Part shown: piece by piece, positions 34,165-41,730 of the stretch | How the letters are laid out: every line of letters begins with the position of its first letter | How positions within the stretch are numbered: position 1 is the first letter of the stretch | Source of the DNA: Microbacterium saccharophilum | GTDB lineage: Bacteria > Actinomycetota > Actinomycetes > Actinomycetales > Microbacteriaceae | DNA length: 64,000 bases | Direction: 5' to 3' | Assembly: GCF_007992455.1 (NCBI RefSeq) | Contig: NZ_BKAH01000012.1 | Coordinates: forward strand, 1-64,000 | Notes under the pieces: generated by a model | Told to the model about the DNA's origin: nothing | Database searches by the model: none | What the model saw: the letters and a program-made list of their open reading frames with translations, nothing else | Made by a program: the position numbers and the translations under genes

Positions 34165-34428
34165 ATCGCAAGCCTAAGCGCGTGCTTTGACACTGGGGAT
34201 CTGACATCTGAACAGCTAACTTGTTCACCCGAAAAGCGCGGAATATCAATGCATGAATGCGTATGAGCGGGTCCATTCGTGCGCCAGTTTGTGCGCTGCG
34301 TTGCTCATCGAACGCATCTTCTGCCCATGAGATCGATCTCGCTCGCGTGGGCAGCGCTCGGCTAGCGTGGGCAGGAACTGTCCTTCTGCCTGGCACTCTC
34401 GTCGCCGGGCTGACTTCTGGGAGCGATC
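34165..34428. promoter_or_regulatory. Divergent control region between TerS-like operon and 34429 gene
   Basis: 264 bp without a gene. It contains the TerS-operon -10 box TAGGCT (minus strand, 34171-34176) and a TTGACA-like word near 34188. There is also a direct repeat of GCGTGGGCAG around 34348 and 34367. The second half carries TAGCGT, a candidate -10 for the rightward gene. It is the natural place for the element's lysogeny switch, but no repressor gene sits beside it. Confidence 0.4.
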
Positions 34429-35145
34429 ATGGACGCCGCCGCATGGGGAGCAGCGTGGGGAGTGATCGTCGCGGCGCTCGTCGCGGGGCTAGTGTCTGCT
34501 GTCGTCGCCTACGCCACGATGAAGCGCGACGACGACGTGCGGGCCAAAGAGCAGAAGCGATCCGACGACATTCGCGCCGAAGATCAGAAGCGAGCGGACA
34601 AGACTCGTGCTGACGATCAGGAACACGCGTCGAAGGAACTTCAAGCCGCGCTCGACCGGCAGGAAGCGAGCACCAGGGCGGCCTGGGACTTCGAGCGCGG
34701 CAAGATTCGGGAAGACGAAGGGCGTGCAGCGGCGCGCTTTCTGCTCACGCGACTCCGTGTGATCCGCGACTCGTTCGATCTGCAGTCGCCCGACATGTGG
34801 GGGTACTCGGTAGATCGAGCGAAGCGAAACGACGTCGAGGACGCGTCTCTACTCATCCCTGATTCATCGCTGCGCCGCTACGTGGTCAATGCGATGGAGG
34901 CGATCGATCATCTGTCGTACGCCGTGGAGCACGCTACGTACATTCTCGAAGCAGGCGTGAGCGTGCCGAGCGTGCAGCGCAAGGTGCTGCTCGATTTGAT
35001 GCGTGAGGTTGGCAGTTACGGAGCATCGAACGCGTGGAACGAAGAGTCGTCGACGCTCGCAGCATCCATCGGGGATGCGATCGACAACGCCTATCGTCAA
35101 GTGCTGGCGGAGGAAGAGTGGCAGCGCGAGCAGGGACTGGGCTAA
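34429..35145 (+). CDS. Membrane-anchored coiled-coil protein of the element
   Basis: A 238-aa protein. One N-terminal transmembrane helix (about 5-29) is followed by a strongly charged coiled coil with a near-heptad KR-D-D repeat (about 32-90) and a helical C-terminal domain. No known family. The ATG is preceded by GGGAG at 6 nt. It directly precedes the restriction genes and shares its architecture with the protein at 30777, so both may act at the membrane, for example in superinfection exclusion. That role is inference. Confidence 0.6.
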   Translation: MDAAAWGAAWGVIVAALVAGLVSAVVAYATMKRDDDVRAKEQKRSDDIRAEDQKRADKTRADDQEHASKELQAALDRQEASTRAAWDFERGKIREDEGRAAARFLLTRLRVIRDSFDLQSPDMWGYSVDRAKRNDVEDASLLIPDSSLRRYVVNAMEAIDHLSYAVEHATYILEAGVSVPSVQRKVLLDLMREVGSYGASNAWNEESSTLAASIGDAIDNAYRQVLAEEEWQREQGLG

Positions 35146-35248
35146 CGCACGTCTTGCTCGCATCTCTTTGGCGTTCGCGTCGGCCGGCCGGCCGAATGGC
35201 CGCGTGGCGCGCTACCGACTGCGGGCCGCTTGATGCCACGATGAGCGG

Positions 35249-36151
35249 GTGGCTGTCACCGTCGTCGATTGGTTCGGATACAGAACTGGCGATCGCTCGC
35301 CCGCTGCTGAGGCCGCTGCCGATCTGGAATACTGCCCGTTCATCGACGACAAGTGCGAGAAGGTGTTCCGCGACGGTCTCGTCTCAGGCGTCTGCTCCCT
35401 GAAGCAGTCGACTCGCGACGGCGTCGTCTGTTGTCCGAATCGCTTGTACGGCGACGACTACAAGATTCTGCGTGACGTCGCAGAGATCGCGTTCGGGCCG
35501 GGACTCGACCTCGTCGCCGGGCCGAGTGCTCACCGTCGCGCGATCGCCACGAACGGGCCGGTCGTCGGCGTATTCGGCAAGCGCTGGGGCGGTGAGTTAC
35601 GACTGCCGCAGCGCAGCGGCAGCGGCTCGTACTTCGTCGACTGGATTCTCGCGCTCGTCCTCCCGAGCGGGCTTGATCGCTTCGTTGCGATCGAAGTGCA
35701 GACCATCGACACAACGGGCAACTATCGCGACTCGATCGCCGCGCTGCGCAACGGTCGACAGATCGCGGAGAGCGGCGCAGCGTTCAACTGGGAGAACGTG
35801 AGCAAGCGAATTCTCCCGCAGGTGATCTACAAGGGGAACGTGCTTCAGCGCGAGAGAAAGTGCCAGGGTGGGCTGTTCTTCGTGACGCCGAAGCCGGTCT
35901 ACGACCGGATCATGGATCGCTTGATCGGAAATGGTCAGCAACTTCCCCCGTACCCGCTCACGCCCGGCGCGGTGACGTTCCTGTCGTACGACCCGGACTG
36001 GCTGAACGCCCCGATCGGCGCCCCCGCACCGCTCGTGCAGACGGGCCGCCTGACGACGAGTGTTGTGCAGATCGCGCAGGCGTTCATCGGCGTTACGAAC
36101 CTTCCACCCATGGGTGCGTACGAGTCAGCGATCGATGCGGCGTTGCGATGA
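35249..36151 (+). CDS. NotI-family type II restriction endonuclease
   Basis: A 300-aa protein with the NotI-family signature: DWFGYRTGD, YCPFIDDKCEK, SGVCSL and VVCCPNRLYGDDY supply the four-Cys metal (iron) site known in NotI. A PD-(D/E)XK-type core follows: SYFVDWILALV, then FVAIEVQTIDTTGNYRDS (Asp ... Glu-x-Gln). The GTG start lies 6 nt after CACGAT. It is directly upstream of a C5-cytosine methyltransferase, making a restriction-modification pair. The recognition site cannot be read from sequence. Confidence 0.85.
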   Translation: MAVTVVDWFGYRTGDRSPAAEAAADLEYCPFIDDKCEKVFRDGLVSGVCSLKQSTRDGVVCCPNRLYGDDYKILRDVAEIAFGPGLDLVAGPSAHRRAIATNGPVVGVFGKRWGGELRLPQRSGSGSYFVDWILALVLPSGLDRFVAIEVQTIDTTGNYRDSIAALRNGRQIAESGAAFNWENVSKRILPQVIYKGNVLQRERKCQGGLFFVTPKPVYDRIMDRLIGNGQQLPPYPLTPGAVTFLSYDPDWLNAPIGAPAPLVQTGRLTTSVVQIAQAFIGVTNLPPMGAYESAIDAALR

Positions 36152-36186
36152 GCGCGATGTCAGGGGTTCGATCTACTCTCTAAGAC

Positions 36187-37164
36187 ATGCGATACGTCTC
36201 ACTCTTCAGCGGCGGGGGAGGACTCGATCTCGGGTTCGAGCGAGCGGGCTGGGAGCCGGTCGTATGCGTCGACAACGACCCTGTCGCGTGTCAGACGCTT
36301 ACGCACAATCGGCCCGACTGGAACGTCGTCTGTGACGACATTCGTAACTTCGATGCGACCCCGTACGCGGGTGCTGATGTCGTCGTTGGCGGGCCGCCGT
36401 GCCAGGGATTCAGCACTGCGGGGAAGGGCGACCCGAACGACCCGCGCAACTTCCTTTGGCGCGAGTACATGCGCGTCGTCAGTGAAGTTCGCCCGCGTGC
36501 AGTCGTGCTCGAAAACGTCAGCGCTCTGACTCACCGCCGCAACGGAGATCATCTCAGCGGGATCATGGATGAGTTGGAGCGTCAGGGCTACAACTTCGCG
36601 TACGGCGTGCTGAACGCCGCCGATTACGGTGTGCCGCAGGCTCGCCGACGTCTTGTCGTCATCGGTGTTCTCGATGGTGAGGCTTCTCTCCCGACGCCGA
36701 CGACCGCTGACGCCCAGCCGACCGTCTGGGACGCGATCAGCGATCTCGCGTCGCTCCCTGATGATCCCCAGTTCAGCCACGTCGCAAATCGGCACGCCGA
36801 GCACGTCGTCGAGCGCTGGAACGAACTCGCACCCGGCGAGAGCGATCCGAACTATCGACGGGCACGACTAGACGCGAACAAGCCGTCGCTCACGATTCGC
36901 GCTGGTGGCGGGTACGGGCCGAATGGGGATCATCTCGCCGGCTTCCACCCGCCGATTCATCCGACGCTGCCGCGTCAGTTGACGGTGCGCGAGGCGGCGC
37001 GACTGCAGTCGTTCCCCGATGACTGGGCGCTGTGCGGGCCGAAGACTATTCAAGGGCGACAGATCGGCAACGCAGTCCCTGTCAATCTCGGGGAAGCGAT
37101 CGGCGCGCATCTGCTCGATCTCCTCGAAGCGCTCGAAGCGAGCGAGGCCGTCGCCGCCGCCTGA
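36187..37164 (+). CDS. DNA (cytosine-5)-methyltransferase
   Basis: A 325-aa m5C methyltransferase with ordered motifs: FSGGGGLDLGFERAGW (I), VCVDNDP (II), GGPPCQGFSTAGKGD (IV, catalytic Cys), ENV (VI), QARRRLVVIG (VIII), a short target-recognition region (about 185-245), LTVREAARLQSFPDDW (IX) and GNAVPVNLGEAIG (X). It protects DNA against the NotI-like nuclease upstream. TACTCT lies 7 nt before the ATG, giving it its own leaderless promoter. Expression of methylase independent of nuclease suits establishment in a new host. Confidence 0.95.
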   Translation: MRYVSLFSGGGGLDLGFERAGWEPVVCVDNDPVACQTLTHNRPDWNVVCDDIRNFDATPYAGADVVVGGPPCQGFSTAGKGDPNDPRNFLWREYMRVVSEVRPRAVVLENVSALTHRRNGDHLSGIMDELERQGYNFAYGVLNAADYGVPQARRRLVVIGVLDGEASLPTPTTADAQPTVWDAISDLASLPDDPQFSHVANRHAEHVVERWNELAPGESDPNYRRARLDANKPSLTIRAGGGYGPNGDHLAGFHPPIHPTLPRQLTVREAARLQSFPDDWALCGPKTIQGRQIGNAVPVNLGEAIGAHLLDLLEALEASEAVAAA

Positions 37165-37224
37165 TCCACACACCGCCTGTGGATAGTCGCGCGGGCCAAG
37201 CGCGCGCGGTCTAGCGTCGATTGC

Positions 37225-37353
37225 ATGGGCACTCAGTCACTCGACGACGACGTGGTCGCGTCGGATCCAGACTGCCCCGCTTGCGGGACTCGCTGCGTCC
37301 CGGAAGCGCGCGCCTGGGTATGCCGCTTCTGCGATCTGCCGGTGATTGGCTGA
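37225..37353 (+). CDS. 42-aa zinc-ribbon peptide
   Basis: A short ORF of 42 codons ending TGA at 37351. It has two knuckles, CPAC and CRFC, with an additional Cys, in a classic small zinc-ribbon arrangement. TAGCGT (37212-37217) lies 7 nt before the ATG, the same leaderless spacing as true genes nearby. It overlaps the 3' end of the vsr reading frame on the opposite strand completely. Coding status is not proven. Confidence 0.5.
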   Translation: MGTQSLDDDVVASDPDCPACGTRCVPEARAWVCRFCDLPVIG

Positions 37354-37763
37354 GCGCTCGCGACCGCGGCAGTAACAGCGTCCGCAACGTCGGCGGGACT
37401 CTCGTGCTCCCAGAATCGGAGTACGGTCCATCCCGCGTCGCGGAGTAGTTCATTGGTCTCTCGATCGCGATCACGGTTGCGCTCGATCTTCGACACCCAG
37501 TAGTCGACGTTCGATTTCGGCATCGCCAGATGCTCGGGGCATCCGTGCCAGAAGCACCCGTCTACGAAGACGGCGATGCGCCGCCGGGTAAACACGATGT
37601 CGGCACTTCGTCGCAGTGAGCGTTCGGGGCGATAGTTCGTGCGGTAACGAAGCCCTCGTGCGTGCAGCAACGAGCGCACGGCAAGTTCGGGAGCGGTGTT
37701 CTTCGAACGATTGGCGCGCATTGTGCGCCGTGCATGCTCGCTCGACGCCCATGAGTCGACCAC
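37233..37763 (-). CDS. vsr: Very short patch repair endonuclease
   Basis: A 176-aa Vsr protein: MRANRSKNTAPELAVRSLLHARGLRYR, SADIVFTRRRIAVFVDGCFWHGCPEH, SNVDYWVSKIERNRDRD and WTVLRFWEHE are the family core (about 14-125). Vsr nicks T:G mismatches left by deaminated 5-methylcytosine, matching the m5C methylase next door. The last 45 residues are low complexity and antisense to the zinc-ribbon ORF, so a natural core ends near 37370. The GTG lies 6 nt after TAGCCT on the minus strand. Confidence 0.92.
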   Translation of the reverse strand: MVDSWASSEHARRTMRANRSKNTAPELAVRSLLHARGLRYRTNYRPERSLRRSADIVFTRRRIAVFVDGCFWHGCPEHLAMPKSNVDYWVSKIERNRDRDRETNELLRDAGWTVLRFWEHESPADVADAVTAAVASAQPITGRSQKRHTQARASGTQRVPQAGQSGSDATTSSSSD

Positions 37764-37892
37764 GCTTGAAGGCTAGTTCCTCCAGATTCATGCGTCGATC
37801 CGCGTTCCGATAGGCGCGCATCTGAGAGCAGAACAGATGTCTGATGAGCGGAAGACGCGCGCGGCCACTGAGATCGCGCGCGCCTCACACGC

Positions 37893-38270
37893 TCAGTTGT
37901 GCAGCCGGTGCTGCAGTACGCCCTCGTGAAGCACTTCGGGGTCGCTCGTGCAGACGCGCAGCACGACGTCGAGATCGCGCGGCAGATCACGAGCGAGACG
38001 TCGCGCGTTGCTCGCTTCGATCGTCGTGTCGAAGTACAGCGCGAGCACAGCGCCAGCAGCGTGAGCACACTCGACTGCTGCTGCGAGTACGCGAGCGGGG
38101 TCGACGGCATCGCTCAGGTCGACGTCGACGACGGTGCGCGTCGAGATGCGAGCATCGATGTCGTCGCTGACAGGCGCGGCGTCGAGCAGCAGATGCGTCG
38201 TCGACTCTTCGAGCGCGTCGAGCGCGTCGAGCAGTGCGTCGCCGGATCGGGCAGTGGTCATGTCGTTCAC
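37893..38270 (-). CDS. Hypothetical acidic element protein
   Basis: A 125-aa acidic protein with an N-terminal helix (DALLDALDALEESTTHLLLD) and alternating beta/alpha segments (TRTVVDVDLSD, GAVLALYFDTTIEASN, LDVVLRVCTSDPEVL). No family is recognised; small size and acidity would suit an anti-defence or DNA-mimic protein, but that is speculation. It ends the leftward replication-module operon, 2 bp after the previous stop. Confidence 0.55.
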   Translation of the reverse strand: MNDMTTARSGDALLDALDALEESTTHLLLDAAPVSDDIDARISTRTVVDVDLSDAVDPARVLAAAVECAHAAGAVLALYFDTTIEASNARRLARDLPRDLDVVLRVCTSDPEVLHEGVLQHRLHN

Positions 38271-38272
38271 TC

Positions 38273-38749
38273 TCAGTTCTCCATCTCATTCAGGGTTGTC
38301 GCTGCAGCACGAGCAGCAGCACGACGCGCATCACGCGCACGGTTCATCGCGCGACGACACTCAGCGCACTGCGTCGCGATCGTGCCCGTCTTCGCGCGAT
38401 CGTGACCGCGAGAGCACGTCTGCCACGAGCCAGCCCCAGCGAGACGCCCGTTGCACGAGCGACACAGCGGCCACAGCAGCAGCGCGTCAGGCGCGTAACG
38501 CTTCACGATGCCCGCGTGCACGGTCACGTGCGTGTACTCGCCGATCAGCGCGTAGTCGGTCGCCATGTTCGAGCACGCAGGGTTCCCGCAGCCGAACCGC
38601 TTCGCGGGGCCGAACTCGCGGCGCATCGCTTCGTGAATCTGCCCGTACGAAGTGACCGTGCCAGGCCACGCGATCAGCAGCCCTTCACGCTGAGCGACGA
38701 TCTCGACAGCAGCGATCTCTTCCGACGTCCAGTGGCGTTCGATGCTCAC
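38273..38749 (-). CDS. Cys-rich zinc-binding element protein
   Basis: A 158-aa protein with several CxxC-type pairs: FGCGNPACSN, LCRSC, and CSRGH...TQCAEC. The spacing suggests two zinc ribbons in a layout reminiscent of HNH-like proteins, but no clear catalytic HNH pair is visible. The N-terminus (HWTSEEIAAVEIVAQREG) resembles VRR-NUC/HNH-associated helices. The GTG start overlaps the stop of the 49-aa gene upstream. Role unknown; perhaps DNA binding or processing. Confidence 0.6.
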   Translation of the reverse strand: MSIERHWTSEEIAAVEIVAQREGLLIAWPGTVTSYGQIHEAMRREFGPAKRFGCGNPACSNMATDYALIGEYTHVTVHAGIVKRYAPDALLLWPLCRSCNGRLAGAGSWQTCSRGHDRAKTGTIATQCAECRRAMNRARDARRAAARAAATTLNEMEN

Positions 38750-38895
38750 GGCTGCTCTCCGTTCTTCGCAGACTCGGTCAGTCGAGCGAGCATCGACGAC
38801 AGATCGCGCAGTGCTGCAGCGATCTCGCTCGTGCAGTCACGCCATGAGCGTTCCTGCGGGTTGATCTTGGGGGTGTTGATCTGAATGAGGGTCAC
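38746..38895 (-). CDS. 49-aa protein of the replication operon
   Basis: A short ORF starting GTG at 38895 behind AAAGGAACG, ending in a TGA that overlaps the next GTG (GTGA). The protein (MTLIQINTPKINPQERSW...) is mainly one helix. Clear ribosome binding and tight coupling on the downstream side support it as real, although it has no recognisable family. Confidence 0.6.
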   Translation of the reverse strand: MTLIQINTPKINPQERSWRDCTSEIAAALRDLSSMLARLTESAKNGEQP

Positions 38896-38933
38896 GGTCG
38901 TTCCTTTCGATGTGGTCGATGTCGTCGACGTCG

Positions 38934-39668
38934 TCAGACGTGAGCGACGCGGTATTCAGTTGTGCGGTCTTCGACGAGACGCTGCTGCCAGCGCTCGATG
39001 CGCTCGTGAGCGTCAGCACGCGAGATCGTGCGCCACTGCTCGACGTATCGCTGAGGCGTGGGCGCGCCGAGACGCTGAGAGTAGAGATCGCTCAGAGTCT
39101 CGATCTGCTCGTCGGTGGCTGTCTCGATGAGTTCGGTGACGATCGTCGAGTCGTCGAGATCGTGAGCCGAAGACGAAGAGCGATCGACGATCATCTGCTC
39201 GTCATCAGCATCGTGAGTGTGTGTGTTGGTGAAGAGATAGTGAGTAGTTAGTGGGGTAGCGGTCTGAGCGCTACCCATCTCGTCTGAAACCGCTACCCAT
39301 TCGTCTTCAGAACCGCTACCCATTTCGTTCGAAACCGCTACCCATTCGTCTCGACCGCTACCCATTTCGAGATCGCACAGCACGGTCAGTTCGTACTCGG
39401 CGTTGTGACCCCGATACGCGTCTGACGTCTTCGTGATGAGTCGCTTCGCGATCAGCGACGGGATGATGCGCTGCGAGAGCGCCGACTTCGCTGCGATCGA
39501 GCCAGGCGCCTTGCCGAGAACGTCAGCGAGTCGCGCGTGTCCCCACGAGTAGATCGTCGAGTCGTCCGCGACGGCATACGACATCTCGACCAGTACGGCT
39601 CGCTCGGCGCGCGTGACGTCGACATCGCGCAGCGCGGTCTTCATGCGCTCGGCAGTCTTGTAGCCCAC
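38934..39668 (-). CDS. Replication initiator-like protein with internal iterons
   Basis: A 244-aa protein. Residues 1-95 form a winged helix typical of phage replication proteins (TRAERAVLVEMSYAVADDSTIYSWGHARLADVLG, SIAAKSALSQRIIPSLIAKRL). Residues about 100-140 are a linker whose DNA carries five 22-bp-spaced repeats, and the C-terminal helical part (about 170-240) may recruit helicase or primase. This is the lambda O design. The start is GTG 39668 behind GGGAG; the longer open frame to 39935 overlaps the excisionase gene. Confidence 0.7.
   Translation of the reverse strand: MGYKTAERMKTALRDVDVTRAERAVLVEMSYAVADDSTIYSWGHARLADVLGKAPGSIAAKSALSQRIIPSLIAKRLITKTSDAYRGHNAEYELTVLCDLEMGSGRDEWVAVSNEMGSGSEDEWVAVSDEMGSAQTATPLTTHYLFTNTHTHDADDEQMIVDRSSSSAHDLDDSTIVTELIETATDEQIETLSDLYSQRLGAPTPQRYVEQWRTISRADAHERIERWQQRLVEDRTTEYRVAHV
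39251..39365. repeat. Iteron array, candidate replication origin
   Basis: CGCTACCCAT occurs five times: 39269, 39291, 39314, 39336 and 39356. Spacings are 22, 23, 22 and 20 bp, about two helical turns. A near-copy in reverse orientation covers 39251-39262. An AT-richer stretch lies at about 39212-39250. On the minus strand the repeats are read alternately as MGS and WVA, in different frames, so the DNA and not the peptide is conserved. Confidence 0.72.
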
Positions 39669-39741
39669 GTCTCGCTCCCTTCGTTCAGATGAGTCGTCTG
39701 ACGATGCGAGTGACGCGATCGACAGACATAGAGGGTCGAGT

Positions 39742-40029
39742 TCACGCTGAGATCGATGCAGCGAGTCGAGCGCGCAGAGCGTCTTCGTCGGCTTGCGTGA
39801 TGCCCATCCAGCGCAGCAGCGGGATGACGGGCACGCGGTAGACGTTGCCGATCTTGATGACGGGGAACGTGTCGCCTGCCTTCGCGTGTCGATACGCGAG
39901 CGGGCGGCTGATGTTGAGCACGTGGCACGTCTCATCGATGGTGAGATGCGTGCGGGAGAGCGCGCGGTCGAGCGTCATGCGCTCGTCGTTCTTCGTGCTG
40001 GCGGGCTGAGTGTTGTCGTTGAGAGCCAC
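39742..40029 (-). CDS. Excisionase-like helix-turn-helix protein
   Basis: A 95-aa protein with a MerR/Xis-type winged helix: LTIDETCHVLNISRPLAYRHAKAGDTFPVIKIGNVYRVPVIPLLRWMG. It sits beside the integrase on the opposite strand, as excisionases usually do, and would control directionality of recombination or repress int. I prefer the GTG at 40029, which follows AAAGGA; the GTG at 40056 lacks a site. Confidence 0.72.
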   Translation of the reverse strand: MALNDNTQPASTKNDERMTLDRALSRTHLTIDETCHVLNISRPLAYRHAKAGDTFPVIKIGNVYRVPVIPLLRWMGITQADEDALRARLAASISA

Positions 40030-40294
40030 GAACGGGCCGTCCTTTCGAGGATTCACATGGATGCGATCTTCGAAACTGAGACGGCCCGCCGTTGTCGTTT
40101 CTGTCTTCGAACCAGACCCGCTGTGCTCGTCGACTGCTTCGAACGTAGCACAGCGGTGAGACGTAGATGCACGGTGATCTCTGCGCGTGTCGCTGCGTGT
40201 CTTAGGGTGTTGTTCGGTTGCTCCTATGCTGAGCGTGAATCAGATACCCAACTGAGTGAATCCCGCTCAGAGACAGGCAACTCGGGAGAGTCAG

Positions 40295-41542
40295 ATGATC
40301 TTCAGTCGATGCAACTGCACAAAGAGCGACGGCACGCGCTACCGTGATCTGCCCGCTGCGAACCCTCGCGACGATCAGATCGCAGCAGCGTGCCCTGATC
40401 TCGTACGAGCACGCGCAGCAGGCAAGCCGCACGACGGTTCGCGCTGGGGCTTCGCGCTCTCGCTCGGCACCGATCCGATCAGCGGCAAGCGACTGCAGGA
40501 ACGTCGCTCGACGTTCGACACGAAGCGCGCAGCGCAGCAAGCAGAAGCGAAGGTGCGTGCCGCTCACTCTGAAGGGCGACACACTCAGATCACTGCGCTG
40601 CGCTTCGGCGACTGGCTCGCGCAATGGCACGAGGGGCGAGTGCAGCGCGGTGACATCAAGGCGACGACGGCGGGCATGTACGGGCGCTACGTCGACGAAC
40701 TGCGCTCGACGTCGCTCGCGAAGATGAAGATGACCGAGATCAGACGGGCGCACGTTCAGCGTCTCGTCGACGATCTGACGCTCACTCGCGGCGCTGTGAC
40801 GGTGCGTCGCATCGGCGCAGTCGTGCAGGGCGCGTTTACCGCTGCTGAGCATCAGGAACTGATCATGTCGAACCCTGGGCGCGGGCTTCGCTTCCCGACC
40901 TCGCAGAAGCGCGATCTCACCGCATGGACGGTCGAGCAGACTCGCGAGTTCTTCGCTGCTGTCGAGGGCACCCGTCTCGCCCCGCTGTGGAAGTTCGCGC
41001 TGACGACGGGCATGCGACGCGGCGAACTACTTGGCTTGCGTCGTTCGAACGTTGATCTCGATCGAGGCGTGGCGCGGGTGCGTGAGACGCGCGTCTCGAC
41101 GAGGAGCGGCTCTCTTCAGCAGGCGTCACCGAAGACCGAGAACGGTCGTCGACACGTCGAACTCGGCGCAGCGCACATCGCGATTCTTCGCGAGCAGTTC
41201 GCGATGCAGGATCATGAGCGTGAGATCGCTGGCGCGCTCTGGCAGGGTGAAGACGATCTGCACGTCTTCACGTACGCGGACGGTCGCCCGTTTCGCCCTG
41301 AGTACGTGTCGCGTCGCTGGGAAGTCGTAACGCACGATCTCGACCTGCCGCGCATCTCTCTTCACGGCACGCGGCACACGCACGCGACGCAGATGCTTCA
41401 GGCGGGCACGCGCCCTGACGTCGCTGCTGCGCGACTCGGGCACGATCTCCGCACGTTCTATTCGAACTACGCGCATGTCATCGACGGCGAGCAGCGCGAC
41501 GCCGCCAACGCGACCGCGGATCGTCTGTTCAGCAGCGTGTGA
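40295..41542 (+). CDS. int: Tyrosine-type site-specific integrase
   Basis: A 415-aa phage integrase. The N-terminal arm-binding region (about 1-80) is followed by a SAM-like core-binding domain (about 100-185, FGDWLAQWHEGRV...) and the catalytic domain. Catalytic residues: Arg in TGMRRGELLGL (about 238), HGTRHTHATQML (His-x-x-Arg, about 355), LGHDLRTFYSNYAHV (His about 382 and Tyr nucleophile about 391). The ATG at 40295 has GGGAGAG upstream; the longer frame from 40256 does not. It lies 190 bp from attR, reading toward it. Confidence 0.95.
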   Translation: MIFSRCNCTKSDGTRYRDLPAANPRDDQIAAACPDLVRARAAGKPHDGSRWGFALSLGTDPISGKRLQERRSTFDTKRAAQQAEAKVRAAHSEGRHTQITALRFGDWLAQWHEGRVQRGDIKATTAGMYGRYVDELRSTSLAKMKMTEIRRAHVQRLVDDLTLTRGAVTVRRIGAVVQGAFTAAEHQELIMSNPGRGLRFPTSQKRDLTAWTVEQTREFFAAVEGTRLAPLWKFALTTGMRRGELLGLRRSNVDLDRGVARVRETRVSTRSGSLQQASPKTENGRRHVELGAAHIAILREQFAMQDHEREIAGALWQGEDDLHVFTYADGRPFRPEYVSRRWEVVTHDLDLPRISLHGTRHTHATQMLQAGTRPDVAAARLGHDLRTFYSNYAHVIDGEQRDAANATADRLFSSV

Positions 41543-41597
41543 TGCGCTCGTTCGCGACCGACTCTGACGCGCTGTCGTCGTGCTCGACGACGTCGAT

Positions 41598-41652
41598 TTG
41601 CACGCGCTGTTGTGCAGATCAGTCGATCAGCGCTGATCTCGCGTTGCACGCG
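41598..41652. repeat. TTGCACGCG direct repeats near attR
   Basis: TTGCACGCG occurs at 41598-41606 and 41644-41652, with TTGTGCA at 41610 and the palindrome GATCAGCGCTGATC near 41625 between them. They mirror the TGCAC cluster beside attL. Possible integrase arm sites; not proven. Confidence 0.4.
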
Positions 41653-41730
41653 ACAGGAACAAGGTTCAGAAAAAGTCGCGATCAGGAGCACTTTCCAGAG
41701 ACTGAGTTGAACTGCATTGTGAGCGCACGC

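Noticed and set aside
35180..35205. CGGCCGGCCGGCC palindromic run as an att or operator site
   Set aside because: It is a simple CGGC repeat inside the gap before the NotI-like gene and lacks a partner elsewhere.
39251..39365. CRISPR or minisatellite explanation for the island repeats
   Set aside because: A 10-bp unit with 20-23 bp spacing inside a rep gene fits iterons better; spacers are not unique 30-mers.
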